This document shows, one piece after another, positions 1-9,389 of a stretch of 64,000 bases of DNA; within the stretch, counting starts at the first letter, position 1, and each line of letters starts with the position of its first letter. A model generated the notes under the pieces. That model did no database searches and was not told the origin of the DNA. It saw nothing but the letters and a program-made list of their open reading frames with translations. The translations under genes were made by a program, and so were the position numbers. Source of the DNA: Ruegeria faecimaris (GTDB lineage: Bacteria > Pseudomonadota > Alphaproteobacteria > Rhodobacterales > Rhodobacteraceae); the NCBI RefSeq assembly GCF_900182615.1, contig NZ_FXTE01000004.1, positions 124,001-188,000 on the forward strand. Direction: 5' to 3'.

Positions 1-673
1 CGATTCCACCCCAATCCGCCAGCGGCGGTTGGACGCCCAAACCCAGGAACGAGAGGGTCGAGATAAACAGAACCATAAAGATGAACCGCAATCCGAACTC
101 GGCCACCAGAGGCGACAGAGCATTGGGCAGGATTTCCCGGAAGATGATCCAGATACGACCCTCACCGCGCAGCTTGGCAGCCTCAACATAGTCCATCACA
201 TTGATATCCACAGCGACAGATCGCGACAGGCGATAGGGGCGTGTGGCATCCAGCAGGCCCATCACCAGGATCAGGATCGGGACAGTCACCGGGACAATCG
301 CCAGAATGACCAGCGCCAGGATCAGTGTCGGGATCGACATGACCAGGTCAACCGCTCGGCTGAGGACCTGATCGGCCCAGCCACCAAGAACAGCGGCCAG
401 CAAGCCCAGCGTGGTGCCGGTGGCAAAGCTGAGGATTGTGGCAGCAGCAGCGATAAAGATGGTCGTGCGCCCGCCATAGATCATGCGAGTTAGCAGATCG
501 CGCCCGATATTGTCCGTACCCAACAGGTGTTTGGCACTGGACGGTTCCCAGACATCACCGACCACCTCAGCCATGCCGTAAGGAGCGATCAGGGGTGCCG
601 CGAGTGCTACGAAAAAGTACAGCCCGGTGAAAAACAGACCGATCATGGCCGAAATAGGAAGATTCTTCATCAT
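1..673 (-). CDS. ABC transporter permease, DppC/OppC type (3' end outside window)
   Basis: Inner-membrane permease subunit of a peptide/nickel-type ABC importer. About 224 N-terminal residues are visible and the C-terminus runs off the left edge. The start ATG overlaps the stop of the upstream permease (ATGA), as in dppBC operons. Visible features are an N-terminal membrane helix followed by a periplasmic stretch with the DppC-typical HLLGTDNIGRDLLTRMIYGG segment, and a cytoplasmic EAA loop (EAAKLRGEGRIWIIF, then LPNALSPL). The window ends in LGLGVQPPLADWGG, the conserved C-terminal region of this family. With the next two genes it should form a complete importer apart from the ATPases, which probably lie further left. 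The substrate cannot be read from sequence; oligopeptides are the family default. Confidence 0.9.
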   Translation of the reverse strand, partial: MMKNLPISAMIGLFFTGLYFFVALAAPLIAPYGMAEVVGDVWEPSSAKHLLGTDNIGRDLLTRMIYGGRTTIFIAAAATILSFATGTTLGLLAAVLGGWADQVLSRAVDLVMSIPTLILALVILAIVPVTVPILILVMGLLDATRPYRLSRSVAVDINVMDYVEAAKLRGEGRIWIIFREILPNALSPLVAEFGLRFIFMVLFISTLSFLGLGVQPPLADWGGI

Positions 674-1626
674 TTCGGGTGCCTCAGTCTTGGATTGGCA
701 AGGATGGACACGATATCGGCAACCATGTTCAGCCCGATATAGACCGCAGCGAAGACAACGCCGCAGGCCAGAACCACAGGCACGTCACGCTTGGTCACCG
801 AGTCCACAAGATATTGCCCCATGCCAGGGTAAACGAACACCACTTCGACCACGACGACGCCCACGACCAGATAGGCCAGGTTCAGCATAACGACGTTGAC
901 AATGGGCGAAATCGCGTTGGGGAAGGCATGTCGCGCGATGACCTGAAAACTGGACAAACCTTTCAGCTCAGCCGTTTCGATATAGGCCGACTGCATCAGG
1001 TTTAGGATTGCGGCGCGGGTCATCCGCATCATCTGTGCCAATACCACCAGCGTCAGCACAAAGGCCGGCAAGGCGATTGCATAGAGCTTTTCGCCGAAGG
1101 ACATCGAATCGTTGATCATCGCAAGCGAGGAAAACCAGCCCAGTTTTACGGAAACGAAATAGATAATCACGTAGCCGATCAGGAATTCGGGGATCGAAAC
1201 CGTGGTCAAGGTCACAGCCGAGATCAATTTGTCCGGCATACGGTTGCGATAGCGGACGGCCAACAAGCCAAGGAAGATAGCGAGTGGTACGGAGACGACG
1301 GCGGCGGCACAAGCCAGGAACAGCGTGTTGCCCAGGCGCTTGCCGATGCTTTCAGCGATATCCAGTTTGTTGGTCATCGATTGGCCCAGATCGCCTTGAA
1401 CGATCCCGCCCAGCCATTCGGCGTATCGGGTCAGGGCAGGGCGGTTCAGCCCCATTTCCTCACGTAAGTTAGCAAGAGCCTCAGGAGTTGCGGACTGTCC
1501 CAGGACGGCTTGCGCGGCGTCTCCGGGCAGGGCTTCGGTCAGGCCAAAAATCAGGGCCGAAGCGCCAAACAGCAATAGGAGTCCCAGCGCAAGGCGCTGG
1601 GAAACCAATTTGATGATAGGATGCAT
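670..1626 (-). CDS. ABC transporter permease, DppB/OppB type
   Basis: Partner permease of the DppC-like gene, 318 residues, the usual size for DppB. It has an N-terminal helix, a periplasmic domain of about 70 residues beginning FGLTEALPGDAAQAVLG (the LPGD..... motif typical of DppB), then about five more membrane segments. The EAA loop ETAELKGLSSFQVIARHAFP lies in the second half and contacts the ATPase. It sits 15 bp downstream of the binding-protein gene and overlaps the next permease by 4 bp, so all three are presumably one transcript. The specific substrate is unknown. Confidence 0.93.
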   Translation of the reverse strand: MHPIIKLVSQRLALGLLLLFGASALIFGLTEALPGDAAQAVLGQSATPEALANLREEMGLNRPALTRYAEWLGGIVQGDLGQSMTNKLDIAESIGKRLGNTLFLACAAAVVSVPLAIFLGLLAVRYRNRMPDKLISAVTLTTVSIPEFLIGYVIIYFVSVKLGWFSSLAMINDSMSFGEKLYAIALPAFVLTLVVLAQMMRMTRAAILNLMQSAYIETAELKGLSSFQVIARHAFPNAISPIVNVVMLNLAYLVVGVVVVEVVFVYPGMGQYLVDSVTKRDVPVVLACGVVFAAVYIGLNMVADIVSILANPRLRHPK

Positions 1627-1641
1627 GATCCGTGGTCCTTA

Positions 1642-3225
1642 TCAGGAGAACCACATCTTGCGGGACATGTTGCCGTTCATCATCTCTTGGGTTGGGTCGC
1701 TTTCCCAACCTTCCAGCTGATTGCTGACACCTTCGACGAAATCATTGAACATCGGGCAGATTACGCCGCCTTCGTCGCGGACCATCATGCCCATCTGTTT
1801 GTAGATGTCCTTGCGCTTGTCATTGTCCAGCTCGGCGCGGGCTGCAAACAGCATCTCGTCAAAGGCCGGAACCTTGAACCGCGTGTCGTTCCAGTCTGCG
1901 GTCGACAGATACGCGGTCGAATACATCTGGTCCTGCACCGGACGGCCACCCCAGTACGAGGCGCAGAACGGCTGTACGTTCCAAACCTCGGACCAGTAAC
2001 CATCGTTGGGTTCACGCTTGATTTCCAGCGGGATACCAGCCTGAGCCGCGGTCTGCTGGAACAGGGCGGCCGCGTCCACTGCACCAGGGAAGGCGCCATC
2101 AGCGACCTGCAGAATGATTGGTGAGCCGTCATGACCCGACTTCTTGTAATGCTCAGCTGCTTTTTCGATGCTGAATTCACGCTGCGGGATCGAACCGTCA
2201 AACAGCGGGTAGGCCGCGTTGATCGGCATGTCATTCCCAATCGAGCCATAGCCACGCAGAACCTTGTCGACCAGATCCTGACGGTTAATCGCGTGTTTCA
2301 GGGCCAAACGCAGTTCATTGTTATCAAACGGTGCCGTGTCGCAATGCATGATAAACACATAGTGGCCACGGCCTGCGGTTGAATGCACAGTCAGGTTCGG
2401 TGCGCGACCCAGCAGATCAGCAATCTTGGGCTCAACCCGGTTGATCGCGTGGACCTGACCGGATTGCAGCGCGGCGGTCCGGGCGGTTGCGTCATTGATA
2501 ACAACCACTTCGACGCTGTCGAAATTGCCGTAATCGCTCCAGTGGTTGGCGAATTTCTTGAACACGTGGCGCACGCCGGGTTCGTTGACTTCCACTTGGT
2601 AAGGGCCGGTGCCAACCCCTGCGCCCGGATCTTCCATGCCGCCATCCGGCTGGATGATCAGGTGATAGTCCGCCATCAGATAGGGCAGGTCGGCATTTGG
2701 TTCATTCAGCGTAACCTGGAAATTGTCGCCATCAGCCTTCATCGATTCGATGCCGCGCATGATGCCCAGAGCACCGGACTGGGAATCCTCGTTCGAGTGA
2801 CGCTCCATGGTTTTCAGCACGTCTTCGCTGGTCATGGTCTTGCCGTTGTGGAATTCCACGCCCTGACGCAGTTTGAAGGTCCAGACCCTGGCATCCGCGC
2901 TGCCTTCGACGCTTTCTGCAAGGCGCGGTTCGATCGATCCATCGGGCGCAACCTCGACCAGTTGGTCGCCGAACTGCTTGCCGTTCTGGAACGGAACCGA
3001 GCTGGCATAGGTGGCCGGGTCAAGCGAGTTGGTGGATTCCCCGCCCTGCAGGCCAAATTTCAGATCACCGCCCTTTTTCGGGCCAGCCGCGCGTGCAGCA
3101 TCGGCAAACATTGTGCTGGCCATCGCAGCAGACACACCAAGTGCTGCAGCTTTCCCCATAAATTCGCGGCGGGTCAGCTTGCCAGCTGTAACCTGCTTGG
3201 CCATGTGAGTGATTTGTTCGTTCAT
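1642..3225 (-). CDS. Extracellular solute-binding protein, family 5, Tat-exported
   Basis: Periplasmic substrate-binding protein (SBP_bac_5) of the adjacent DppBC-like importer, 527 residues, normal for DppA/OppA proteins. The N-terminus has a twin-arginine signal: TRREFMGKAAALG at residues 18-30, then a hydrophobic stretch ending near ADAARAAG. Family landmarks follow: SLDPATYAS around residue 67, WTFKLRQGVEFHNG around 114, and the GTGPYQVEV block near 205. Tat export of family-5 binding proteins is common in alphaproteobacteria. The start ATG is preceded by GGGAG about 8 bases upstream. It is the first gene of the transporter operon, and a hairpin and an inverted repeat lie in its leader. 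Confidence 0.93.
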   Translation of the reverse strand: MNEQITHMAKQVTAGKLTRREFMGKAAALGVSAAMASTMFADAARAAGPKKGGDLKFGLQGGESTNSLDPATYASSVPFQNGKQFGDQLVEVAPDGSIEPRLAESVEGSADARVWTFKLRQGVEFHNGKTMTSEDVLKTMERHSNEDSQSGALGIMRGIESMKADGDNFQVTLNEPNADLPYLMADYHLIIQPDGGMEDPGAGVGTGPYQVEVNEPGVRHVFKKFANHWSDYGNFDSVEVVVINDATARTAALQSGQVHAINRVEPKIADLLGRAPNLTVHSTAGRGHYVFIMHCDTAPFDNNELRLALKHAINRQDLVDKVLRGYGSIGNDMPINAAYPLFDGSIPQREFSIEKAAEHYKKSGHDGSPIILQVADGAFPGAVDAAALFQQTAAQAGIPLEIKREPNDGYWSEVWNVQPFCASYWGGRPVQDQMYSTAYLSTADWNDTRFKVPAFDEMLFAARAELDNDKRKDIYKQMGMMVRDEGGVICPMFNDFVEGVSNQLEGWESDPTQEMMNGNMSRKMWFS

Positions 3226-3250
3226 TCAGATATCTCCCAGTGATTTATCT

Positions 3251-3291
3251 CGTCAGCCCCTGACGGGTTTTTTTATTGACGCGCCAGTCAA
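3251..3291 (-). promoter_or_regulatory. Leader hairpin and TTGAC-N6-GTCAA inverted repeat upstream of the ABC operon
   Basis: Two symmetric elements lie between the CocE-type hydrolase gene and the binding-protein start. At 3251-3265 CGTCAG-CCC-CTGACG forms a 6-bp hairpin, with a run of seven T on its plus-strand side (3268-3274). At 3276-3291 TTGAC-GCGCCA-GTCAA is an inverted repeat that could bind a dimeric regulator. Read on the minus strand the second element also supplies TTGACT, a possible -35 box. The regulator is unknown. Confidence 0.3.
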
Positions 3292-3350
3292 GTTAGGCGC
3301 AATTCGGTTGGTCGAGCAAGAAAAAAGTCCGGCTCAGACCTGCTTGAATT

Positions 3351-5342
3351 TCACATATGATTACGCGGTACGGTATCCTCCTTAGTCTTTGAAAATACCA
3401 AACTGCCGTTTTCAAATGCCTTGAGTTCAGCACAGAGGTAGAAGTTTCCGGCGTCTGACCACATTTCGCAAGATGTTTCTGTACGCAGCTCTGTGCCGTC
3501 ACGGATTATCTCTTGTGTCCAATGGCAATATCCGCGCGCAGATAAGGGGTCATCAGGGCGAATCGACCAACGTTCAAAGGCTGTTCCGCCATGTGTCAGG
3601 CCGTGGTGGTTGTCCGTAACAAGGCCAAAGTCATCTTCGATAATCAGATGAGTTTCCCCCGAGTTCATGTCAGTTTCGACCTGTCGAGAGTTCCGGCTGT
3701 CTCGGACAGTCGTGATGTCGTGTGCGGCCTCGGCATCCGGGGGGGGGAATACATATGCCTCGCTAGCCGCGTGACGGATGGGCAGCTTGATTTGGCCCTC
3801 GGTCAGATGCAGTTCTGCAGACTCGGGCGAAGGCCAGATCAGCGGCCAATAGGCGCTGGATACCGCAATCCGCAAGCGGTGTCCCCTTGGCACCCGATAA
3901 GCGATATGGTCCAGATTCAGCGTGACCTCGTATACCTTGCCTGGGACCAATTCGGTCGGTTGCGAATGGGTATCGCGATGGCACAGGTTAAGGACACCGT
4001 ATGTTATGCGTGTTGTTGCCCCATCGGGATGGACGTGATTCAAGCGCACTGCCATCTGGGCATGGGGACGGTCGGCACTGATGTGCAGGCATATTTGCGG
4101 CGCGCCCACGATGTTCAGATCATTGGCCAGTGGGGCGCTGTCGAAACAGGCCGAAAATGCATCATCCACACGCTGATCGCCCGGCATATCCGGCCCCAAC
4201 CAGATGGCGCAGTATTCTCCGCCTTCCATCCCGCAGGTCTGGGGGGATCGGATGCACGTGTCCAGCGGTCCGGGTTGGTCCAGCCCAACATTAGAAATAT
4301 TCAGAGTTTGAATAGGAAGATGCGAGGTCGCGCCTTTATCCTCGGTTATCCAGCAACCGGGCCGTTCCTTGTACCAGCGCTGGGGGCGTACCCCATCCAT
4401 AAGATAGGCGCGATAGTCGGGTTCCTGGTCGACGCCAGTATCCTGGCCTTTCAACCAATGGTCCCACCAACGCAGGGCCTCTTGCAGAAATCCGATTCGG
4501 GGCTCCGGAACAGCAAAATGCGGATACTTGTGAACCCATGGTCCGACGATCCCCTTGACCGGAGAATCAAGCTGTTCAACCAATAAAGGCACCGTATTCT
4601 TATAGGCATCACCCCAGCCGCCAACAGCCAAAGTCGCCGCCCGGATAGCGCTGAAATCCTCGCAGACTGACCCGTGACGCCAATAGGCATCCCGAGTCTG
4701 ATGGCGCAACCAGACAGAGGGCAGAAAGGGCTCGTTCTCAAGGCGGTCCAGCCACAGCTCGCGCCAGTTCGGACGCAGGGCCGGATCGGGAGCGCGCGAT
4801 GAATAAGACCACATGGTCGCGCCCCAGCCGAGATTTTCGTTCAGCAGGCAGCCACCCTTGTAGTGGATGTCGTCCGCATACCGGTCGGCGGTCGAGCACA
4901 GCGTGATAATCGCCTTCAGCGCCTCTGGCTGTAGTGCCGCCACCTGCAAAGCATTGAATCCGCCCCAACTGATCCCCATCATTCCTACAGAACCAGAGCA
5001 CCACGGTTGCTGCGCCAGCCACTCGATAGTTGCAACTGCATCGTCCTGTTCCTGCTGGGTATACTCATCCTCCATCAGCCCTTCGCTGTCACCATTGCCG
5101 CGCATGTCCACGCGGATGCAGGCGTAGCCGCGCTTGGCAAACCAAGGATGGGTCAGGGCGTCTCGTGTCGCAGTGCCGTCGCGCTTGCGATAGGGCAGGA
5201 ACTCCAGAATGGCAGGTACAGGGTGGCTTTCTGCATGCGACGGCTTCCATATCCGGGCTGAAAGCCGGCACCCATCCGGCATGTGAATGCCGACATCTGG
5301 CAGGTCTTCGATGTCGAGTAGCGAATTGTCGGCTGGATTCAT
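3351..5342 (-). CDS. CocE/NonD family hydrolase (X-Pro dipeptidyl-peptidase S15-like)
   Basis: An alpha/beta hydrolase of 663 residues with a C-terminal jelly-roll domain, the CocE/NonD and X-Pro dipeptidyl-peptidase layout. The nucleophile elbow GISWGGFN puts the likely catalytic Ser at 125. FLPYRKRDGTATRD and RVDMRGNGDSEG (about 49-61 and 78-88) are typical of the family. The C-terminal region contains RLRIAVSSAYWPLIWPSP, characteristic of the PepX_C domain. No signal peptide is evident, so it is probably cytoplasmic. It is in line with the peptide-type ABC genes (125 bp upstream of the binding protein), which would fit hydrolysis of an imported peptide or amide. This is inference: the family also includes cocaine esterase and acylase-like enzymes. 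Confidence 0.85.
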   Translation of the reverse strand: MNPADNSLLDIEDLPDVGIHMPDGCRLSARIWKPSHAESHPVPAILEFLPYRKRDGTATRDALTHPWFAKRGYACIRVDMRGNGDSEGLMEDEYTQQEQDDAVATIEWLAQQPWCSGSVGMMGISWGGFNALQVAALQPEALKAIITLCSTADRYADDIHYKGGCLLNENLGWGATMWSYSSRAPDPALRPNWRELWLDRLENEPFLPSVWLRHQTRDAYWRHGSVCEDFSAIRAATLAVGGWGDAYKNTVPLLVEQLDSPVKGIVGPWVHKYPHFAVPEPRIGFLQEALRWWDHWLKGQDTGVDQEPDYRAYLMDGVRPQRWYKERPGCWITEDKGATSHLPIQTLNISNVGLDQPGPLDTCIRSPQTCGMEGGEYCAIWLGPDMPGDQRVDDAFSACFDSAPLANDLNIVGAPQICLHISADRPHAQMAVRLNHVHPDGATTRITYGVLNLCHRDTHSQPTELVPGKVYEVTLNLDHIAYRVPRGHRLRIAVSSAYWPLIWPSPESAELHLTEGQIKLPIRHAASEAYVFPPPDAEAAHDITTVRDSRNSRQVETDMNSGETHLIIEDDFGLVTDNHHGLTHGGTAFERWSIRPDDPLSARGYCHWTQEIIRDGTELRTETSCEMWSDAGNFYLCAELKAFENGSLVFSKTKEDTVPRNHM

Positions 5343-5393
5343 TCAGTCAGTCTCGGGGCCAAAAGGGTTTTGGTGCAGGTGAAAATCGTCAAA

Positions 5394-6497
5394 TCAGCTT
5401 CGGATTGCGACAATAAGGTCCATTACGTTGGTTCCGGTCGGCCCGGTGACGAAAAGAGCATTTGCGCGTTCCAGATAGCTGCCGCTGTCAGCATCCCGCA
5501 GCGCCTTTTCCGCACCATCGCCCCAAATGGTCCCGTCAACAATCGCCCCCGCGGCCTGGGTCGGCCCGTCGGTGCCGTCGGTGCCCCCGACAAGCAGCGT
5601 CAGCCCAGCAATACCCGCGATTTCTCTGGCCAACGCTAAAGCGAGGGCCTGATTGCGCCCACCCTTGCCTGGATTTCTGGGCAGCACGACAGTTGGCTCT
5701 CCACCGAAAACCATGACGCCTTCGGGCATATTGCGCAGCCGTGGCCCCAAACGGGCTGCTATGCTTTTCAGGTCATCGTGCAGGCATTCCTCATTCGCTA
5801 AAACGGGTGCGCCCTCGGCCATGGCCAGTCGGGCGGCGGCAGCACGGGCATGCTTGTTCGATGCAACGATGCGCGCAACTCCCTGAAAATCGCGCGGCTC
5901 AGGAAGTGCGCCAATGCCCGATCCGATAACGTTCAGGTCATCGCCGGGCACATCGGAAATCGCCAGTACAGTCGCCTTCGCTCCTTTGAACTGGGCCAAC
6001 AGGCCAGACCCTTTGATTTGGGACAGTTTGCGCCGTTCGGCGTTCATTTCAGAGATATTCAACCCTTCCGACAGCAGTTTTCGGTTCAACTGCTCCAGAT
6101 TCGCCAACGTTTTGCCGGGTACAAGGTCCTCAGCCAAAGACGAGGCCCCGCCCGAAGCCAGCAGCAGCAAATGCGAAGATGATCCCATCGACTGGACCAT
6201 CTCACGCAGTGCGCGGCCCGCTTGCAGACTGCGGATATCAGGAACGGGATGAGAGGCCTCGATCACCCTGACATGGTCAGGCAGGGCGTCCCCGTGGCCA
6301 TCCTTGGTGACAACCAAAGCGGGGAGGGGGCCGAAATGGTCCAGCGCTGCGCGGGTCATCGCCGCCGCAGCTTTGCCGACAGCTAAAATTTGGTCGGGCG
6401 CCTCGATATCATTCAGCGCCGTTAACGTCGCCGCATATCCACTAACCGCGTCAACTCCGGCCTGCCATATTCGGGTTGCCTTTTGCCTTTGCTCCAT
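5394..6497 (-). CDS. Glycerate 2-kinase (DUF4147/MOFRL family)
   Basis: Predicted class II glycerate kinase of 367 residues, phosphorylating D-glycerate to 2-phosphoglycerate with ATP in the glyoxylate/serine routes. Older annotations call it hydroxypyruvate reductase (TtuD). Landmarks are AVGKAAAAM near residue 40, the SGGASSL glycine-rich loop near 115, NAERRKLSQIKGSG near 154, and the C-terminal MOFRL segment GGRNQALALALA and GGTDGTDGPTQAAGA. It is somewhat shorter at the N-terminus than the roughly 420-residue members. The start ATG shares one base with the dtd stop, so translation is probably coupled. The CocE-type hydrolase gene begins 51 bp further on. Confidence 0.88.
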   Translation of the reverse strand: MEQRQKATRIWQAGVDAVSGYAATLTALNDIEAPDQILAVGKAAAAMTRAALDHFGPLPALVVTKDGHGDALPDHVRVIEASHPVPDIRSLQAGRALREMVQSMGSSSHLLLLASGGASSLAEDLVPGKTLANLEQLNRKLLSEGLNISEMNAERRKLSQIKGSGLLAQFKGAKATVLAISDVPGDDLNVIGSGIGALPEPRDFQGVARIVASNKHARAAAARLAMAEGAPVLANEECLHDDLKSIAARLGPRLRNMPEGVMVFGGEPTVVLPRNPGKGGRNQALALALAREIAGIAGLTLLVGGTDGTDGPTQAAGAIVDGTIWGDGAEKALRDADSGSYLERANALFVTGPTGTNVMDLIVAIRS

Positions 6498-6934
6498 CAG
6501 CTTTCGACCCAGATCGTGACCGGGCCGTCATTGACCAGTTCGACGGCCATATCCGCCCCGAATTGACCGGTTTCGACAGGGACGCCAAGAACACTTAGCC
6601 GATGCGCGAAAACCTCATACAAGCGTTTTCCAACCTCTGGCGGTGCCGCTTCAGAAAACCCCGGGCGGTTCCCGCGCGAGGTATCAGCGGCAAGTGTGAA
6701 CTGGCTGATTACTAGGGCCGAGCCGCCCATATCCAGAACCGACCTGTTCATCTTGCCGGCCTCATCCTTGAATATCCGCAGCTTTGAGACCTTGGCAGCA
6801 AGCTGTTCGGCCTTTTGGTCGTCATCCCCCTGCATCGCGCAAACCAGTATCAGCAGGCCCGGACCGGTTTGTCCGATCATTGCACCTCCTACCGAGACTT
6901 TTGCCAGCGAGACCCTCTGCAACAGCGCACGCAT
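6497..6934 (-). CDS. dtd: D-aminoacyl-tRNA deacylase
   Basis: Removes D-amino acids mis-attached to tRNA; a cytosolic quality-control dimer. It has 145 residues, normal for DTD. The conserved blocks are visible: [17 protein letters not shown] at the N-terminus, [20 protein letters not shown] in the middle (the SQFTL active-site strand), and [11 protein letters not shown] at the C-terminus, the NxGPVT motif that enforces chirality. I chose the ATG at 6934 over an upstream in-frame one because GGAGG lies 7 bases before it and homologues begin MRALLQRV. It is 20 bp downstream of the nitroreductase gene and touches the glycerate kinase gene. Confidence 0.95.
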   Translation of the reverse strand: MRALLQRVSLAKVSVGGAMIGQTGPGLLILVCAMQGDDDQKAEQLAAKVSKLRIFKDEAGKMNRSVLDMGGSALVISQFTLAADTSRGNRPGFSEAAPPEVGKRLYEVFAHRLSVLGVPVETGQFGADMAVELVNDGPVTIWVES

Positions 6935-6954
6935 TTGGTTCCTCCATTTGATGG

Positions 6955-7623
6955 TCAGTCGACCCACTCGACAAACGCGTCGGGCGCGGCGCGACTGGTT
7001 CTAAACCCGTTGGCCGGGTGGTCTTTGTCTGCAAAGCCGAAAGAGATCGCACATAGGATCAGACGGTCATCCGGGATGTTGAAATATCGATGCAGAAAAG
7101 GGCCATAGCTGGCCACTGCGGCCTGCGGAATTGTCGCTATGCCCAGAGCCTGCGCCGCCAGGGTGAAGGCCGTAACAAAGCCACCACAATCCATGGCGCC
7201 ATAAGCGCCGAGTTCCGTTGGGCTGGATATGATTGCACAATGGGGCGCTCCGAAAAGGGCGAAATTCTCCATCATCTGCCGGGTGGACCCGGCGCGATCT
7301 CCGCGTTCAACGCCAACGGCTTCGTAAAGGGCCCAGCCGCATTCACGGCGTCGTTCCTGGTAGATGCCCGAATAGGAGGCAGGAAAGGGCAGGTCCGGGG
7401 ATGGCGTGTCCGCGATTACCTCATCCTGCAGTGCCTTCCGAAGCTTATCGGTCTCTGGCCCGCTGGTGATGGTCACGTTCCAGGGCTGCGCATTGCACCA
7501 GCTTGGAACGCGGGCTGCGCTGGTCAGGATCTGATTAATCTGATCCTTTGGCACCGGGTCAGAAAGGAAGGCGCGGCAGGAATGCCGTTGATCCAGTAGA
7601 TTGTTCAGAGCGGATAGTGTCAC
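6955..7623 (-). CDS. Nitroreductase family protein
   Basis: FMN-dependent NAD(P)H oxidoreductase of the nitroreductase superfamily, about 222 residues. The [13 protein letters not shown] segment near the N-terminus and [14 protein letters not shown] about 30 residues later form the usual FMN-phosphate and Rossmann-like signature. [14 protein letters not shown] and [11 protein letters not shown] are the expected C-terminal blocks. I place the start at the GTG at 7623, since GGGGAGG stands 5 bases upstream. A TTG at 7683 opens the same frame but has no ribosome site. The physiological substrate is not predictable (nitroaromatics, quinones or flavin). It lies between the zinc-ribbon gene and dtd in a tightly packed minus-strand block. 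Confidence 0.88.
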   Translation of the reverse strand: MTLSALNNLLDQRHSCRAFLSDPVPKDQINQILTSAARVPSWCNAQPWNVTITSGPETDKLRKALQDEVIADTPSPDLPFPASYSGIYQERRRECGWALYEAVGVERGDRAGSTRQMMENFALFGAPHCAIISSPTELGAYGAMDCGGFVTAFTLAAQALGIATIPQAAVASYGPFLHRYFNIPDDRLILCAISFGFADKDHPANGFRTSRAAPDAFVEWVD

Positions 7624-7704
7624 ACAGGCCTCCCCATCGGCGTTGACAGGGCGCAGGATGATGTCAGACTGGCGGATGTTCAAGGGCTGATGCGGTCGGC
7701 AGGG

Positions 7705-8814
7705 TCACTGTTGACCGGTTGCCACCAGATAGCCAACACCGGCTGCCACCAGCAGGCCAAGGCACACGGCGACCGAGATTTTGAGCGCTGACCAGGGACG
7801 TTCACCCTGAACGCGCCCGGTGCGGCCGTTGACCACAAACCTGTAGGTCTGCCCCCGATATTTGTAGGCGGCCATCCAGATCGGTAATAGGACATGCTTG
7901 AAGGTCACATCCCGCACATCGGTCTCAACCGCATGAACGCGCTGCCGATCGCCACCAATATCAAAGCGTACATCCCGTTCGATCACGCGGGACATATGCG
8001 CGCGCGCTTCGGTGTAGCCGTCATTCAGTTCGACCGTATAGGCCTCGGCCCGAAAACCGGCGAGGTACTCAGGCTGATACGGTTCCAACGCGGGTAAATC
8101 CCAGGGTTCCAGCGCGTCGGTGTACTTCTTGGGCAAAGACTGGGATGCCAAAACCAGAACGTCATCAAAGAACCGTGCGACCCGGCCCGATTTCGGGGAC
8201 CATCTCACCTTGGCGACCCTTTGCTGTACACGCTTGCCATCGCGCATGACACTGCGTGTTTCATAGTAAACTATGCCGCGCTCGCCCCGATATGTGGATT
8301 TCGTATCCGCATCGAAGGTCCAGTATGGAACATAGATACCCTGCATCTTGCGCCCTTTGCGGGCATAATCCTTCAACCCGTTTGGGGCGAACCATAACCG
8401 TCCCAGCCAGTCTCCCATCGCTTTATGCGCCGTGCGCTCATCCAGCGCAAAGGGCAGCACACCGCGAGGTTTGATATGACGGCTGATGCCGGTATCGGTG
8501 ACGACCGGGGTTGCGCAAAAGGGGCATTCGGCTGCATGCGTGGCCGGGTCGAATTCAACCTGAGCCGCACAGTTGGGGCAGGTCAGAACACGCGTTTCCT
8601 CGATCTCATCGTCAGGCAGCTGATCCGAAAGCGCACTGTTGAAATCCAGCTCTTTCAGGCTGGCACCGCCCCACGGTCCGGCGCCAATCGCCTCGGAGTG
8701 ACCGCAATGGTCACAGGTGAGCGTACCATCATCGGGATTGAACCGATAATCCGCCCCGCATTGATCGCAGGGAAAGCGGTATTCGTCTACAATGTTAGGG
8801 TCGGTAGGGGCCAT
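7705..8814 (-). CDS. Zinc-ribbon membrane-anchored protein, possibly YdjG-like
   Basis: A 369-residue protein with two CxxC zinc ribbons at the N-terminus: CDQCGADYRF...CDHCG (residues 16-38) and CPNCAAQVEF...CPFC (about 79-100). A soluble beta-rich middle contains YVPYWTFDADTKSTYRGERG and VLLPIWMAAYKYRGQTYRFV. A single membrane helix, VAVCLGLLVAAGVGYLVA, ends the protein. This is a tail-anchored layout with the ribbons in the cytoplasm. Such proteins are often mislabelled as PriA-like helicases because of the zinc ribbon; no helicase motif is present. Bacillus YdjG, which is co-transcribed with pspA and an SPFH protein, has a comparable make-up, and an SPFH gene lies two genes upstream here. 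GAGG precedes the ATG. Function unknown; a role in membrane-stress sensing is inference from context. Confidence 0.8.
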   Translation of the reverse strand: MAPTDPNIVDEYRFPCDQCGADYRFNPDDGTLTCDHCGHSEAIGAGPWGGASLKELDFNSALSDQLPDDEIEETRVLTCPNCAAQVEFDPATHAAECPFCATPVVTDTGISRHIKPRGVLPFALDERTAHKAMGDWLGRLWFAPNGLKDYARKGRKMQGIYVPYWTFDADTKSTYRGERGIVYYETRSVMRDGKRVQQRVAKVRWSPKSGRVARFFDDVLVLASQSLPKKYTDALEPWDLPALEPYQPEYLAGFRAEAYTVELNDGYTEARAHMSRVIERDVRFDIGGDRQRVHAVETDVRDVTFKHVLLPIWMAAYKYRGQTYRFVVNGRTGRVQGERPWSALKISVAVCLGLLVAAGVGYLVATGQQ

Positions 8815-8832
8815 TGAAGCCTCGAATTTGCG

Positions 8833-9324
8833 TTATCGGCCAGAGGACAGGCGCATCCGGTTCAGCACCCCGTCCCGTTTGATGAAATGATGCCAGATGG
8901 CAAAGGCAGCGTGACCTAATGCGACGAACAACAGGGCATTGCCCACGGTTTCGTGGACCTCACCAGCAACGTGGATACCCCCGAACCAGGCCAACATGCC
9001 GAAGATTGGCACCGCGACCATCAGCGCATAAAGCAAGAGATGTCCCAACTTTGCTGCAGTCGCCATCAGGTCCGAGCTCTCCTCAACCGGGGTAGGCGCG
9101 CCCTGTCGCCACCGAAGAAGAATGCGGACCAGGATCAGCGCAAAGACGATGCAGCCAAGCCAGACATGAGGGGTGGCCCCTTCTGTCCAGACCGTGTTGC
9201 CCTCAAGCCGGGCATGCAGGGCCCGTCCCATGCCATCGCTGCTGATCCATTCGCCGATGATGATCACAGCGATCAGCCAGTGCAACACGATTTGGGGCAT
9301 TGAGTAGCGGTCCAAAGTAGACAT
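8833..9324 (-). CDS. Cytochrome b561 family protein
   Basis: Four-helix inner-membrane di-heme cytochrome b of 163 residues, the bacterial CybB type, expected to pass electrons between quinol and a periplasmic or membrane acceptor. Candidate heme-ligand histidines are QIVLHWLIAV (H15), TPHVWLG (helix 2), LGHLLLYALM (helix 3), and VHETVGNALLFVALGHAAFAIWHH (end of helix 3 to helix 4). The tail RDGVLNRM is typical of the family. It sits between the SPFH/GYF_2 gene (65 bp away) and the zinc-ribbon gene (18 bp away). In this context it might serve envelope redox balance, but that is not shown by the sequence. Confidence 0.9.
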   Translation of the reverse strand: MSTLDRYSMPQIVLHWLIAVIIIGEWISSDGMGRALHARLEGNTVWTEGATPHVWLGCIVFALILVRILLRWRQGAPTPVEESSDLMATAAKLGHLLLYALMVAVPIFGMLAWFGGIHVAGEVHETVGNALLFVALGHAAFAIWHHFIKRDGVLNRMRLSSGR

Positions 9325-9389
9325 TCGTTTGCTCTTTCAGAGAAGTTGCGGATACGCGTTAAACGTTGCTGCCTAAGCTTTCCGTCACT

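Noticed and set aside
7705-8814. Zinc-ribbon protein as primosomal helicase PriA
   Set aside because: Only the CxxC ribbons recall PriA; there are no Walker or helicase motifs and the protein ends in a membrane helix.
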